Shown here in pieces: positions 15,112-23,600 of a stretch of 64,000 nt of DNA. Origin of the DNA: Promicromonospora panici (GTDB taxonomy: Bacteria > Actinomycetota > Actinomycetes > Actinomycetales > Cellulomonadaceae); the NCBI RefSeq assembly GCF_900608595.1, contig NZ_UWYY01000014.1:62001-126000 (forward strand). Reading direction: 5' to 3'. The translations under genes were made by a program, and so were the position numbers. Under the pieces are notes generated by a model that searched no databases, had not been told where the DNA came from, and worked only from the letters and a program-made list of their open reading frames with translations. Numbering within the stretch: the first letter of the stretch is position 1; each line of letters begins with the position of its first letter.

Positions 15112-17777
15112 TCGTCCACCTCCGCGGCGTCGACCGCCTCGGCGCTGAACGGCCACGGGAAGGTCTCCCCGGTCGCCCACGCGTCGAGCTGGTCCTGGTA
15201 GTGCTCGGACGCCGGATGCGCCGACGTCCCCGTCACGACCACCCAGGTGGAGGCATCGAGGTCCGCCATGTCGACGACCATGCGCATCGACGGGCCGCTC
15301 TTCACGCCGAAGCTGCCGCTGGCGGCGTCCCAGGCCGTGGCGTTCACTATCGAGGAGCCGCCGCCGACCTTGACCGGTGCGGGGTTCATGTACGCCGCGA
15401 CCGGGGCCGGGACGCCCGGCCCGCCGAGGACCAGGTGCTGCAGCTTCAGTTGGTGCAGCGTGCCCCACTCCCAGTCGCTGGTGTCCTTGCCGATCTCGAC
15501 CGTGAGGTCCTGGCGTGCGCTGACCAGGGCTTCCGTGAGGACCTGGTCACGGCTCTCGACGACCGCCACCGTGGACTTGTCGTCCCAGAACTCGTCGTTC
15601 GGGTTGTCGAGCATGCCCTGGATCACGGCGAGCCAGCGGCTGTCGCCCTCGGGCCACATGGATTCCGGCAGCTCGTCGTTGAAGGTGATCGCCAGGAGGT
15701 TGCGCCACACCGCCGCGAAGTACGCGGCGGCTGCGGAGTCCGCGTCCATGGACCTGTCCCAGTCGGCCAGGAGCGCCTGGCCGTCCGAGTCGTAGCCGGC
15801 GGGGAGCGGCACCTTGGTCAGCACCGGCACCAGCGTGTCGGCGAAGACGCTCCACTGGTCCAGCTGGATCTCGGACATGTCGTCGGCGGTCAGCTTGCGG
15901 CCCTCCGAGATCCGCTGGGTGAGCAGCGTGCGGATCCGTTCCGACCGGTAGCCGTAGTCCCAGTCCCGGGTGATGAACGGCCCGCTACCGCCGGGCAGGA
16001 CCGCCTGGTTGGCCGCGACCACGAAGCCCTCCTTCGGGTCGATCACGCCCGGCATCTGCTCCTGGGGCACGAAGCCGGTCCAGTCGTAGCGGGCGTCCCA
16101 GCCCGGGCGCGGCCAGGTGCCGTCCGACTCCACGGCGCCCGGGACGTTGGCGCGCACCGGGATCTTGCCCGGCGCCTGGTAGCCGATGTGCCCGTCGGTG
16201 GTGGCGAAGACGATGTTCTGCGCCGGGACCTCGAACTTCGCGGCCGCCGCCTTCAGGTCCGCGGGGGTCTTCGCGCGGTTCATGTCGAACACGGCGTCGG
16301 CGGTGCGGCCGGGCTCGAGCGCCGTCCACGACAGCGAGATCTCGTACTGGCCCAGCTCGGTGCCGGTCTCCGTGGGCGACTGGCGTAGCGCGTCGGTGAC
16401 CTCCTCGCCCATGACGGACGAGACGATCGGGCCGTGCACGGTTCGCCGGACCTCCAGGTCGATCGGACTGCCGCCGTCGACCCGGATCACCTCGGTCTCC
16501 TTCTCCATCTGGACCCAGTCGTCCGCGCCACGCAGGTACGTGTCGTTGCGGACCCGCTCGATGAAGAAGTCGGTGACGTCGGCGCCCATGTTCGTCAGGC
16601 CCCAGGAGATGTCGGCGTTGTGCCCGATGATGACGCCGGGGAAACCGGAGAACGAGAACCCGGACACATCGAAGGGACACTCCGCGCTCACCTGGTTGCA
16701 GTGCAGGCCCACCTGCGCCCAGACACCGGGGGCGGCGAGGTCGAGGTGCGGGTCGTTCGCCAGGAGCGGCTGGCCCGACTCCGTGTACTGGCCCGACACG
16801 GCCCACGAGTTCGAGCCCGTGCCCTCACCCCGCGCGATCTGCACCGGCACCGCGTCCAGCGCCTGTTGCGCCGATTCCAGCGCCTCGGCGAGGTCAGGGC
16901 TCTGGTACGCGCCACCGGTGCCCGACGACATCTGGGTCGCCTCGGTCTGCTGCGTCGCCTGGGTCGCCGGAGGCGCGCCCGCCTCCGCGGGGTCCAGAAT
17001 CGGCGCGTTGCCCGTGCCCGAGAAAGCCGGGAACAGCTCGGAGACGCGTGACGCGTCTCCGATCGTGCTGTAGGCGAGGGCCCGGTCGATCTCGTCGTCG
17101 TAGTTGCCGCGCAGGTCCCACGCCATGGCCTTGAGCCAGGCGAGCGAGTCGATCGGGTCCCACGGCTCCGGCTCGTTCACCTCGACGCTGACGTCGAGCA
17201 CGGTGTACTCGACGGCCGTCTCGGCAGGGCTGCGGTCGGCGAGGTAGGCGTTCACGCCGTCGGCGTAGGCCTGCAGGTACTGCCGGGTGGTGTCGTCGAG
17301 GATGTTGAACTCCTCCTCCGCGACGTGCCGCCAGCCGAACGTGCGGATCACCTTGTCAGCTTGGATCGCGTCGGCGTTGTTGCCCACGAGCTCGGCCAGG
17401 CGTCCCGCGGTCACGTGCCGGCGGTAGTCCATCTCGAAGAAGCGGTCCTGCGCGTGGACGTAGCCCTGCGCGCGGAACAGGTCGTCGGCCGAGTCCGCGT
17501 AGATCTGCGGCACGCCCTGGGCGTCGCGGCTGACACGCACGTCCGAGCTGAGCCCCTCGACCTGCACCTCCCCGGTGTGCTCCGGAAGAGGACGACGTGC
17601 GGTGAGCCAGGCGAAAGTCGTCACGGCGACCAGCACGAGCACCAGGACGACAGCGGTACCGACGATGAACTGGCGAACCATGGAGGTACGGGTCCGACGG
17701 CGCCTGGGGGGTCGCGGACCGTCGGAGGTGGCTGTTTCGGCGGGCTCTAGGGGCTCGGCGGAAGTGGTCGCGGACAC
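15093..17777 (-). CDS. Penicillin acylase-family Ntn hydrolase
   Basis: This 894-residue protein belongs to the penicillin amidase/acylase family (N-terminal nucleophile hydrolases), which cleave amide bonds in acylated antibiotics or N-acyl homoserine lactones. A membrane anchor lies at about residues 33-55 (VGTAVVLVLVLVAVTTFAWL), then the alpha-chain signature GVPQIYADSADDLFRAQGYV with the AQDRFFEMDYRR block. The self-cleavage site is GSNSWAV, whose first Ser (codon at 16812-16814, residue 322) would become the beta-chain N-terminal nucleophile. The start is uncertain: GTG 17777 is used, and an in-frame GTG at 17834 would add 19 residues. The long first segment makes an exported, membrane-tethered enzyme likely. 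Confidence 0.88.
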   Translation of the reverse strand: MSATTSAEPLEPAETATSDGPRPPRRRRTRTSMVRQFIVGTAVVLVLVLVAVTTFAWLTARRPLPEHTGEVQVEGLSSDVRVSRDAQGVPQIYADSADDLFRAQGYVHAQDRFFEMDYRRHVTAGRLAELVGNNADAIQADKVIRTFGWRHVAEEEFNILDDTTRQYLQAYADGVNAYLADRSPAETAVEYTVLDVSVEVNEPEPWDPIDSLAWLKAMAWDLRGNYDDEIDRALAYSTIGDASRVSELFPAFSGTGNAPILDPAEAGAPPATQATQQTEATQMSSGTGGAYQSPDLAEALESAQQALDAVPVQIARGEGTGSNSWAVSGQYTESGQPLLANDPHLDLAAPGVWAQVGLHCNQVSAECPFDVSGFSFSGFPGVIIGHNADISWGLTNMGADVTDFFIERVRNDTYLRGADDWVQMEKETEVIRVDGGSPIDLEVRRTVHGPIVSSVMGEEVTDALRQSPTETGTELGQYEISLSWTALEPGRTADAVFDMNRAKTPADLKAAAAKFEVPAQNIVFATTDGHIGYQAPGKIPVRANVPGAVESDGTWPRPGWDARYDWTGFVPQEQMPGVIDPKEGFVVAANQAVLPGGSGPFITRDWDYGYRSERIRTLLTQRISEGRKLTADDMSEIQLDQWSVFADTLVPVLTKVPLPAGYDSDGQALLADWDRSMDADSAAAAYFAAVWRNLLAITFNDELPESMWPEGDSRWLAVIQGMLDNPNDEFWDDKSTVAVVESRDQVLTEALVSARQDLTVEIGKDTSDWEWGTLHQLKLQHLVLGGPGVPAPVAAYMNPAPVKVGGGSSIVNATAWDAASGSFGVKSGPSMRMVVDMADLDASTWVVVTGTSAHPASEHYQDQLDAWATGETFPWPFSAEAVDAAEVDELTLTP

Positions 17778-17877
17778 GCAGTGGAGACTACCGCCCGCCC
17801 CTGTGCTTGAGTGAACGCGCACGAGTGAACACACGTGGGAGATCCTGGGACTATCCCCCGCCGCCGGGCCGTTACTA

Positions 17878-17904
17878 TTGGCACTCGGAAACCCCGAGTG
17901 CCAG
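17878..17904. promoter_or_regulatory. CIRCE-like operator (HrcA site) upstream of fmdB
   Basis: TTGGCACTC (17878-17886), nine bases, then GAGTGCCAG (17896-17904) is a close fit to CIRCE, consensus TTAGCACTC-N9-GAGTGCTAA, in the G/C-leaning form common in actinobacteria. A possible -10 element TACTAT (17873-17878) abuts it, so HrcA binding would block initiation. It lies 59 bp upstream of the FmdB-type gene. Confidence 0.7.
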
Positions 17905-17962
17905 GCCCGGTACCGGTGAGCGCGCGACGCCCCGGGCGGTCTGACGTCCCAGAGGAGTGCAC

Positions 17963-18343
17963 GTGCCCACCTACGCGTACCGGTGTGCCGACTGCGGCCA
18001 CGCGTTCGACATCCACCAGGAGTTCAGCGACTCGTCGCTGACCATCTGCCCCGAGTGCCAGGGCAAGCTGCGAAAGGTCTTCAGCTCCGTCGGGGTCACC
18101 TTCAAGGGCTCCGGTTTCTACCGCACCGACTCGCGCAGCACGTCGACGACCAGCACCGTCAAGACCGGCAAGGCCGAGTCCTCCTCGGACTCCTCCTCGG
18201 GTTCGTCGAACGGGTCTTCGGATGGGTCCTCGTCGTCGGGGTCCACGTCTTCCGGGTCATCGTCGTCTTCCGCGTCCTCGACGTCGGGGTCCTCAAGCTC
18301 CTCGTCGGGCGGGTCCGGCACGTCGAAGGCCGCCTCCGCCTGA
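17963..18343 (+). CDS. FmdB-family zinc-ribbon protein with Ser-rich tail
   Basis: The first 55 residues form the FmdB zinc ribbon: VPTYAYRCADCGHAFD, then CPECQGKLRKVFSS and VTFKGSGFY, with the two CxxC knuckles that bind one zinc. The remaining 70 residues are almost all Ser with Gly, Thr and Asp. GTG 17963 is preferred over GTG 17957 because family members begin MPTY, and AGAGGAG at 17951-17957 is correctly spaced. FmdB proteins are small putative regulators. The CIRCE-like element upstream predicts heat-shock control by HrcA. The gene precedes the SAF/CpaB-like and mscL genes. Confidence 0.85.
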   Translation: MPTYAYRCADCGHAFDIHQEFSDSSLTICPECQGKLRKVFSSVGVTFKGSGFYRTDSRSTSTTSTVKTGKAESSSDSSSGSSNGSSDGSSSSGSTSSGSSSSSASSTSGSSSSSSGGSGTSKAASA

Positions 18344-18378
18344 CCTCTGGTTTGGCCTCTTGCTGGTCCTCGCGTCCT

Positions 18379-18504
18379 GACTTCGGTCCGTTGCTGGCTT
18401 CGCACGCTGACTTCGGTCGGTTGCTCTGAGATCGGTCGGTTGATTGACCGATGTCAGAGCAACCGACCGAAGTCACAAACCGCGCGCAGCAAGGGACCGA
18501 AGTC
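18379..18504. terminator. Nested double palindrome after fmdB
   Basis: An inner hairpin has 30-base arms (18408-18437 and 18446-18475) with one mismatch and an eight-base loop. It is flanked by an outer 18-base pair (18379-18396 with 18487-18504, one mismatch). Inner and outer arms share the same unit, beginning GACTTCGGTC and ending GTTGCT, so each side of the hairpin holds two copies. Its place 35 bp after fmdB suggests termination; the internal duplication is unusual. Confidence 0.7.
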
Positions 18505-18713
18505 GCACGTGCCGAGATCGCCATCCTGCTGACGCTCGTCGCAGAGGTCGGCGCCGACGGAACTGATCCCAGATCCCCTCGGCCGGTTCACCGACCCGAT
18601 CGACGAGCCCCCAACGGTGCGAGCCCGACCACAGGCGGCGTTTTCCCGACGTCGTGCACAGGCTGCCCGACGGCGGCCCCGCGACCCCACCTCGCCTGCA
18701 TAACGTCGTCGGC

Positions 18714-19517
18714 ATGGGACTTCTCGACACGATCGCCGAACCGGCCGCACGCCACGGCTCGCCGCCCGGCTCCAGCTCGCGCACACCCTGGAGCCAGGGC
18801 ACGCCACGCCGCCAGCCGCGCACCGGTCTCGGCGCGCTGCTGTCCCACCCGGGCCGACCCCGTTCGGCGAAGCTCCGCCGCGCGCGACGCGTCCTGTGGC
18901 GCTGGCGCTTCGCACTCGCGGCGGCGCTGATCGGCCTGGCCGCTGCACTGGCGATGCACATCCTGCGCCCGCCGCCACCCACTACCGTCGACGTCGCGAT
19001 CACGGCCCGGCCCGTCGCCGCCGGCACAGAGCTCACCGGTGACGACGTCGTCGTGCGCGCCATCGCCGCCGACGTCGCCCCGCCCGGCGCCGTTCACTCC
19101 GTTGACGAACTGCTGGACCGCGCGACCGTCGTCGGGCTGCCGGCCGGGGCGCCGCTGCATGCCACCCTCGTGTCCGACGACGGTGTCTCCGCCGCCGCGC
19201 CGCACGGCACCGTCGTGGTCCCGGTCCGCCTGTCCGACGACGCCGTCGCCGGCCTGCTGCGCCCCGGCGACCGGGTGGACCTGCTGGCCGGGACGACGTC
19301 GGGCAGCGAACCGGCGGACGCTCCCCAGTACCTCGCCCGCGGCGCGCTGGTGCTGCCCGTCCCCGTCGGGCGCGAACCGGAGGGCGCCGGCGGGCTGCTC
19401 GGCCCGGCGTCGGGCGGCGAGCGTCCCGTCACCCTCGTCGCCGTGAGTCCGGAGGACGCCCCGGAGCTGTCGGCGGTCTCGGGCTGGGGCTCGGTGACGG
19501 CGGTGCTGGTGCCGTAG
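18714..19517 (+). CDS. SAF-domain (CpaB/RcpC-like) membrane protein
   Basis: The 267-residue product has a polar, basic N-terminus, one membrane helix (about residues 61-82) and an extracytoplasmic SAF domain (about 90-160: VDVAITARPVAAGTELTGDD and then VVGLPAGAPLHATLV). A second beta-rich domain carries VVVPVRLSDDAVAGLLRPGD. This is the CpaB/RcpC layout of Flp-pilus assembly proteins, yet no other pilus gene is nearby, so function is uncertain. The start at ATG 18714 is the first that places the helix correctly; no strong ribosome-binding site is visible and the mRNA may be leaderless. It lies between fmdB and mscL. Confidence 0.75.
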   Translation: MGLLDTIAEPAARHGSPPGSSSRTPWSQGTPRRQPRTGLGALLSHPGRPRSAKLRRARRVLWRWRFALAAALIGLAAALAMHILRPPPPTTVDVAITARPVAAGTELTGDDVVVRAIAADVAPPGAVHSVDELLDRATVVGLPAGAPLHATLVSDDGVSAAAPHGTVVVPVRLSDDAVAGLLRPGDRVDLLAGTTSGSEPADAPQYLARGALVLPVPVGREPEGAGGLLGPASGGERPVTLVAVSPEDAPELSAVSGWGSVTAVLVP

Positions 19518-19678
19518 AGCGATTCGGACGCACCGTCGGGCATAGTGTGACAAACGGCGCCTCAATTCTGCCGAATGTCCCGTTCGAGGTGCGGACTCTC
19601 TGAGCAAACCGCAGAATCCTTGACCGGGCCGATCACGGCGGCCCCGCCACCATTCATGAACAACAGCAGGGACACAGG

Positions 19679-20104
19679 ATGCTTCAGGGTTTCAAGGAAT
19701 TCATCACGCGCGGAAATGTGCTCGATCTCGCGGTAGCCGTCGTGATCGGCGCAGCCTTCTCGGGCGTCATCAACGGCCTCGTCGACGGCTTCATCATGCC
19801 GCTCATCGGCTGGCTCGTCGGCGCGCCGGACTTCACGGCGATCGCATTCAGCATCCCGAACTGGCAGGGTGGGTCCACCAGATTCCCGATCGGTGAGTTC
19901 ATCCAGGGTCTGGTCATGTTCCTGCTGATCGCGGCCGCGATCTACTTCTTCGTGATAGTCCCGATCAACAAGCTGAAGGCCCTGCGCAAGTCCTCGGAAG
20001 AGGTCGTCGAAGAGGCCGCGGCCGAGGAGGTCGTGCTGCTCACCGAGATCCGCGACCTGCTGCGCGCCCAGTCCGGCGCACCGTCACCGTCGCAGTCGAA
20101 CTGA
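19679..20104 (+). CDS. mscL: Large-conductance mechanosensitive channel MscL
   Basis: This 141-residue protein is MscL, the homopentameric channel that opens under membrane tension during hypo-osmotic shock. It has the N-terminal amphipathic segment MLQGFKEFITRGNVLDLAVA, TM1 VVIGAAFSGVINGLVDGFIM, a periplasmic loop with FPIGEFIQ, TM2 FLLIAAAIYFFVIVPINKL and a cytoplasmic acidic helix bundle ending TEIRDLLRAQ. Length is normal. The 160-bp gap from the SAF gene suggests its own promoter. A 17-bp hairpin terminator follows. Confidence 0.97.
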   Translation: MLQGFKEFITRGNVLDLAVAVVIGAAFSGVINGLVDGFIMPLIGWLVGAPDFTAIAFSIPNWQGGSTRFPIGEFIQGLVMFLLIAAAIYFFVIVPINKLKALRKSSEEVVEEAAAEEVVLLTEIRDLLRAQSGAPSPSQSN

Positions 20105-20153
20105 GCCTGTCGTCGCGCTCCCGCGAGCCGAGCAAGCCCGAGCAAGCGGTGAC

Positions 20154-20200
20154 AACGGGGTTGTGTTCCGGACAGGGTCCGCTCGGAACATAACCCCGTT
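20154..20200 (+). terminator. 17-bp hairpin terminator after mscL
   Basis: Arms 20154-20170 and 20184-20200 pair over 17 bases with one mismatch around a 13-base loop, 50 bp after the mscL stop and before a convergent small gene. It can act in both directions. Confidence 0.7.
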
Positions 20201-20226
20201 CTCGACCGGTCGGGATGTCTGACGAG

Positions 20227-20463
20227 TCAGCCCCAGTGCGGTGGGACGTCCCGGCGGAGCTGCTCGTCGTTCGAGCCGTGACCGGCGTCCGGCGCGGCAC
20301 CCCCGTCGGACCCCTCGCCCCACCCGGCCGGGCGCTCGTCGGAGCTCACGCCGAGCACGGTCTCGCGCTCGGTCCCCCGGCGCACGGCCCTCCGCGGGCC
20401 ACGGCGTCGGGGCGCGGCGCCGTCCTGGGCGGGGTCGGCGGACTGCTTCTCGGACTCGCTCAC
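20227..20463 (-). CDS. Conserved small actinobacterial hypothetical protein
   Basis: The 78-residue frame begins at GTG 20463 (GGTGGGG upstream). It is disordered and basic in the first half (APRRRGPRRAVRRGT), then contains VLGVSSDERPAGWGEG and ends SNDEQLRRDVPPHWG. The SDERxxGWGE and NDxxLRxDxPPHW pattern is one I recognise from short conserved proteins of unknown function in Micrococcales; the recurrence supports a real gene. No membrane segment or enzyme motif is present. It lies convergent to mscL and downstream of the helicase-like gene on the same strand. Confidence 0.65.
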   Translation of the reverse strand: MSESEKQSADPAQDGAAPRRRGPRRAVRRGTERETVLGVSSDERPAGWGEGSDGGAAPDAGHGSNDEQLRRDVPPHWG

Positions 20464-20511
20464 CCCACCATTGTCGCCCCGCGCGCGGGGGCCCGGCACC
20501 GGCCCACGGGA

Positions 20512-20569
20512 TCGGCAAGAAGTCAGGTGGTCGGCTCCCCGGAATGCCGATGACCTGACATATTGCCGA
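20512..20569 (-). terminator. Long hairpin after helicase-like gene
   Basis: Arms 20512-20528 and 20553-20569 (17 bases, a few mismatches in the middle) lie 42 bp past the stop of the minus-strand helicase-like gene. An alternative fold pairs GGTGGTCGGC (20526-20535) with GCCGACCACC (20565-20574). It probably terminates that gene before the small minus-strand gene at 20227-20463. Confidence 0.6.
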
Positions 20570-20610
20570 CCACCCGAGAGCCACGGGCCACCCGGGCAGC
20601 AGCAGGAAAC

Positions 20611-23600
20611 TCAGTCGTCCAGCACCTGCGGCACCACCAGGTCGGCCGCCGGAGCCACTCCCCCAGCGAGCCCTACCCGCGCGTCCCGGACGGAGAGCAC
20701 CACGCGCCGCACCCGCTCGGCTTCTGCGTCCGGGTCCAGGAACGCGGCGGCGGACCACACCTGCGCCACCACCCACCCGAGCCGTTCGAGCCGCTCGGCG
20801 AGCTGCCGGTCGCGCACGCGGATGGACGGCTCGGCCACATAGGCCGCGTCGTCGGTCAGGACCGCCACCAGGAGCTCGCCCGGCAGGTCGGGGTGACCGA
20901 CCGCCAGCGGGATCCGGTCGCCGCCGGGCAGGCCGTAGTCGGTCTCGACCACGAGGCCCGAGCGCCACAGCCGCTCCCCCAGGTCCACGACCAGGCGGTC
21001 GACGGACCGTGCGACGTCCACGCCGTTGCCGATCTCGACCTGGTCGGCGAGGCCCGAGCGCTCTTCGGCGAACGCGAGCACCCGCGCGAGCATCTGCGGC
21101 CCGGGGCCGCGCAGGCGCTCGGGGTCCAGGTCTGACGCCGGGAAGCAGGAGACGACGTGCAGCCGCTTGCGCGCCGCGCCGAGCGAGCCGAGCAGCATCG
21201 CGTCACCGCCGCCGTCGCCGAGCACGCCGAACCGGTGCAGCACGCGGCCGTGCGGCGTCCGCCCGAAACCGAGGGTGAGCACGATCGTGTCGCGGGCCAG
21301 CCCGGCCACGCCCGTCACGTCGGCGACCACTACCGGCTCGGGCCGCGAGCCCGCGAAGAACGGCGCCAGCGCGGGGTTGCCCCGCACCTCGGCGAGCAGC
21401 CGCTCGCGGATCCGGTCGGCGTGCGCGGCGGTGACCGTGACGATGCCGAAGGTCTCCTCGGGCCGGGTCATCGCGTGCTCGATGGCGAGGTCGACCACCC
21501 GATCCACCTCGGCACGCGTCGACTCGACGGTGCCGGAGACGGGGTCGGGCATGCCGGCCCCGTCCACGAGCGCGAAGTGCACCAGCGCCTCGGTGCGCGG
21601 CAGCGGCGCGGGCCGCATGATCCCCTCGTAGCCGTGCTCGGCCAGCAGAGCCGTCAGCCGCGGGTCCCGCCGCGCGGGCTCCGGCTGCAGCGGGACCCGC
21701 GGCAGCAGCCGCGCCAGGTCCCGCACCGCGGTGCCCGACGCCGACCGCGGGTCGCCCACCACGACGATCTGCCGACCGCGGGCCAGCGCGGGCACGACGA
21801 CCTCGACCGGGACGTGCTGCACCGCGTCGAGGATCACCAGGTCGGCGCTGCGCTCGGCGGGCAGCAGGTGCGGCACCATCGTCGGCGTCGACACCCAGGT
21901 GGGCCGCAGTCGGCGCACGGTCGAGCGGTGCGCGGTCACGAGGTCGCGCATCGAGGTGAGTCCGCCCTCGACCAGCTTCGCGTACAGCGCCTCGGCGTCC
22001 TCCCGCTCGTCGCGCATCGCGGCGCCGAGGTGAGCCCGCACCGCGGCCCGCACGGGGGCGGACAGCGAGGCGACGTGCCTGCGGTCCAGCTCGCGGAAGC
22101 GTCCGGCGAGGGCGTCCAGCCCCGCGCCGTCCTGCCCGGCGAGATCGGGTTCGGTGGACAGGATCTGCTCGAACACCGACGACCACCACGCCAGCTCCAG
22201 CTCGGGGCCGACGAGGTCGGTCTCCACACGGCGGTCGCCGAGGTCGTCGACCAGCTCGCCGAGCCCCGCCCTGCGCAGCCGCCGCAGCACGGCGGTCCGC
22301 TCGGGCAGCGGGGCCAGGGCCTCCTGCGTCTCGGAGAGGGACGCGAGCCGCTGGACCAGCCCGAACAGGTCGAGGTCGAGCAGGCCGCCGCCCGCCTGCG
22401 CGGACCGCAGCACCGGCTCCAGCGCCTCGAGGTCGATGCGCACCGCCTCGTAGGTCTCCTCGACGCCCGCCAGCCCCTCGGGGAGCGTGGGCCAGCCGCC
22501 GCGCGGGCACTGCGCCTGCCAGACCTCGCGCTGGCGCTGCACCTCGACGAGGGCCGCGTGCATGTCCGGCACGCGGACGCCCGGGCGCACCATCTCGCGT
22601 GCCCGCCGCTTCAGCCGGCGCCGCGCCACCCAGCCCATCTCGATGCCCTGATCGGCGCGCTGCCGCCGGGACGCCGTAGCCTGCACCATGTCGGCGGCCG
22701 TGCGCTCGAAGACCATCGGCTGGAACACGTCGAGCGTGCCCCGCATGCCGCCGAGCATGGCGAGCTGCTCGCCCCACTGCCGCGCCGTCGAGGCCGTGAC
22801 CAGGCCGGTGATCCGCGCGACGTACTCGATCTGCTTGCGCATCTCGGGCAGCGTCTGCTCGGCCAGGCGGGTGACGCGGGCGAGGGCCGAGCGGGCGTCG
22901 TCGTCGGTCAGGATGTGCGCGCCGAACCACGGGCTCGACGACGACTTCAGCGTGAACGCGCCCAGCTCGGCTGCTCGCTCCAGGTCCGTGACGAGCTCGG
23001 CACGGCGCTCCGTGCCCAGCGCGAGCACCGACTCGGGGTCGAGCCGCACCCGGGTGGCCGGCGCCGGCCGCTCGGACGTGAGCCGGGCGAGCGCCTGCAG
23101 GGCGTCGTACGCGGAGACCCGCCACGGGTCGCGCACCCGGTGCAGCGCCTCGATGTAGCCCGCGAGCTGCGCCCGCGACCCGATCAGCGCGTCCCGGACG
23201 CGCGCCACCTCCTCGACGTCGATCCGCTCCTGCGCGGGCGCCATCGCCTCCAGGAGGCGGCGCGACGTCGAGGTGCGCCAGGTCGGGACGGGCGCGATGT
23301 CGAGCAGCAGCCCGCTCAGGCCCAGCGTCTCCAGCCGCGCGGCCAGTGCGTCGGCGGCCCGCCGGTGCCCCGGCACGTACAGCACGGACCGTCCGCTCGC
23401 GTTCGCCTCGGCGACGACGGCGGCCAGCGTGCCCGCGACGTCCGACCCGACGGGCGCGTCCACGAACAGGTGGCTGCCGCTCGCGAGAGCATCCACGACG
23501 TGCCGCTGGTGCGGGTCCAGGTCACCGACGCCGCGCTCGTGCGCCGGGTCGGCATCGCCCACCCGGGACTCCGGGAGCTCCACCTTGCCGAGCTTCGTCA

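Noticed and set aside
18379..18504. Insertion-sequence terminal repeats
   Set aside because: The inverted arms are separated by only a short loop and enclose no transposase; no target duplication is evident.
18714..19517. A Flp/Tad pilus locus anchored by the CpaB-like gene
   Set aside because: No cpaA, tadA-C, flp or rcpA-type genes flank it, so the gene is treated as an orphan SAF-domain protein.
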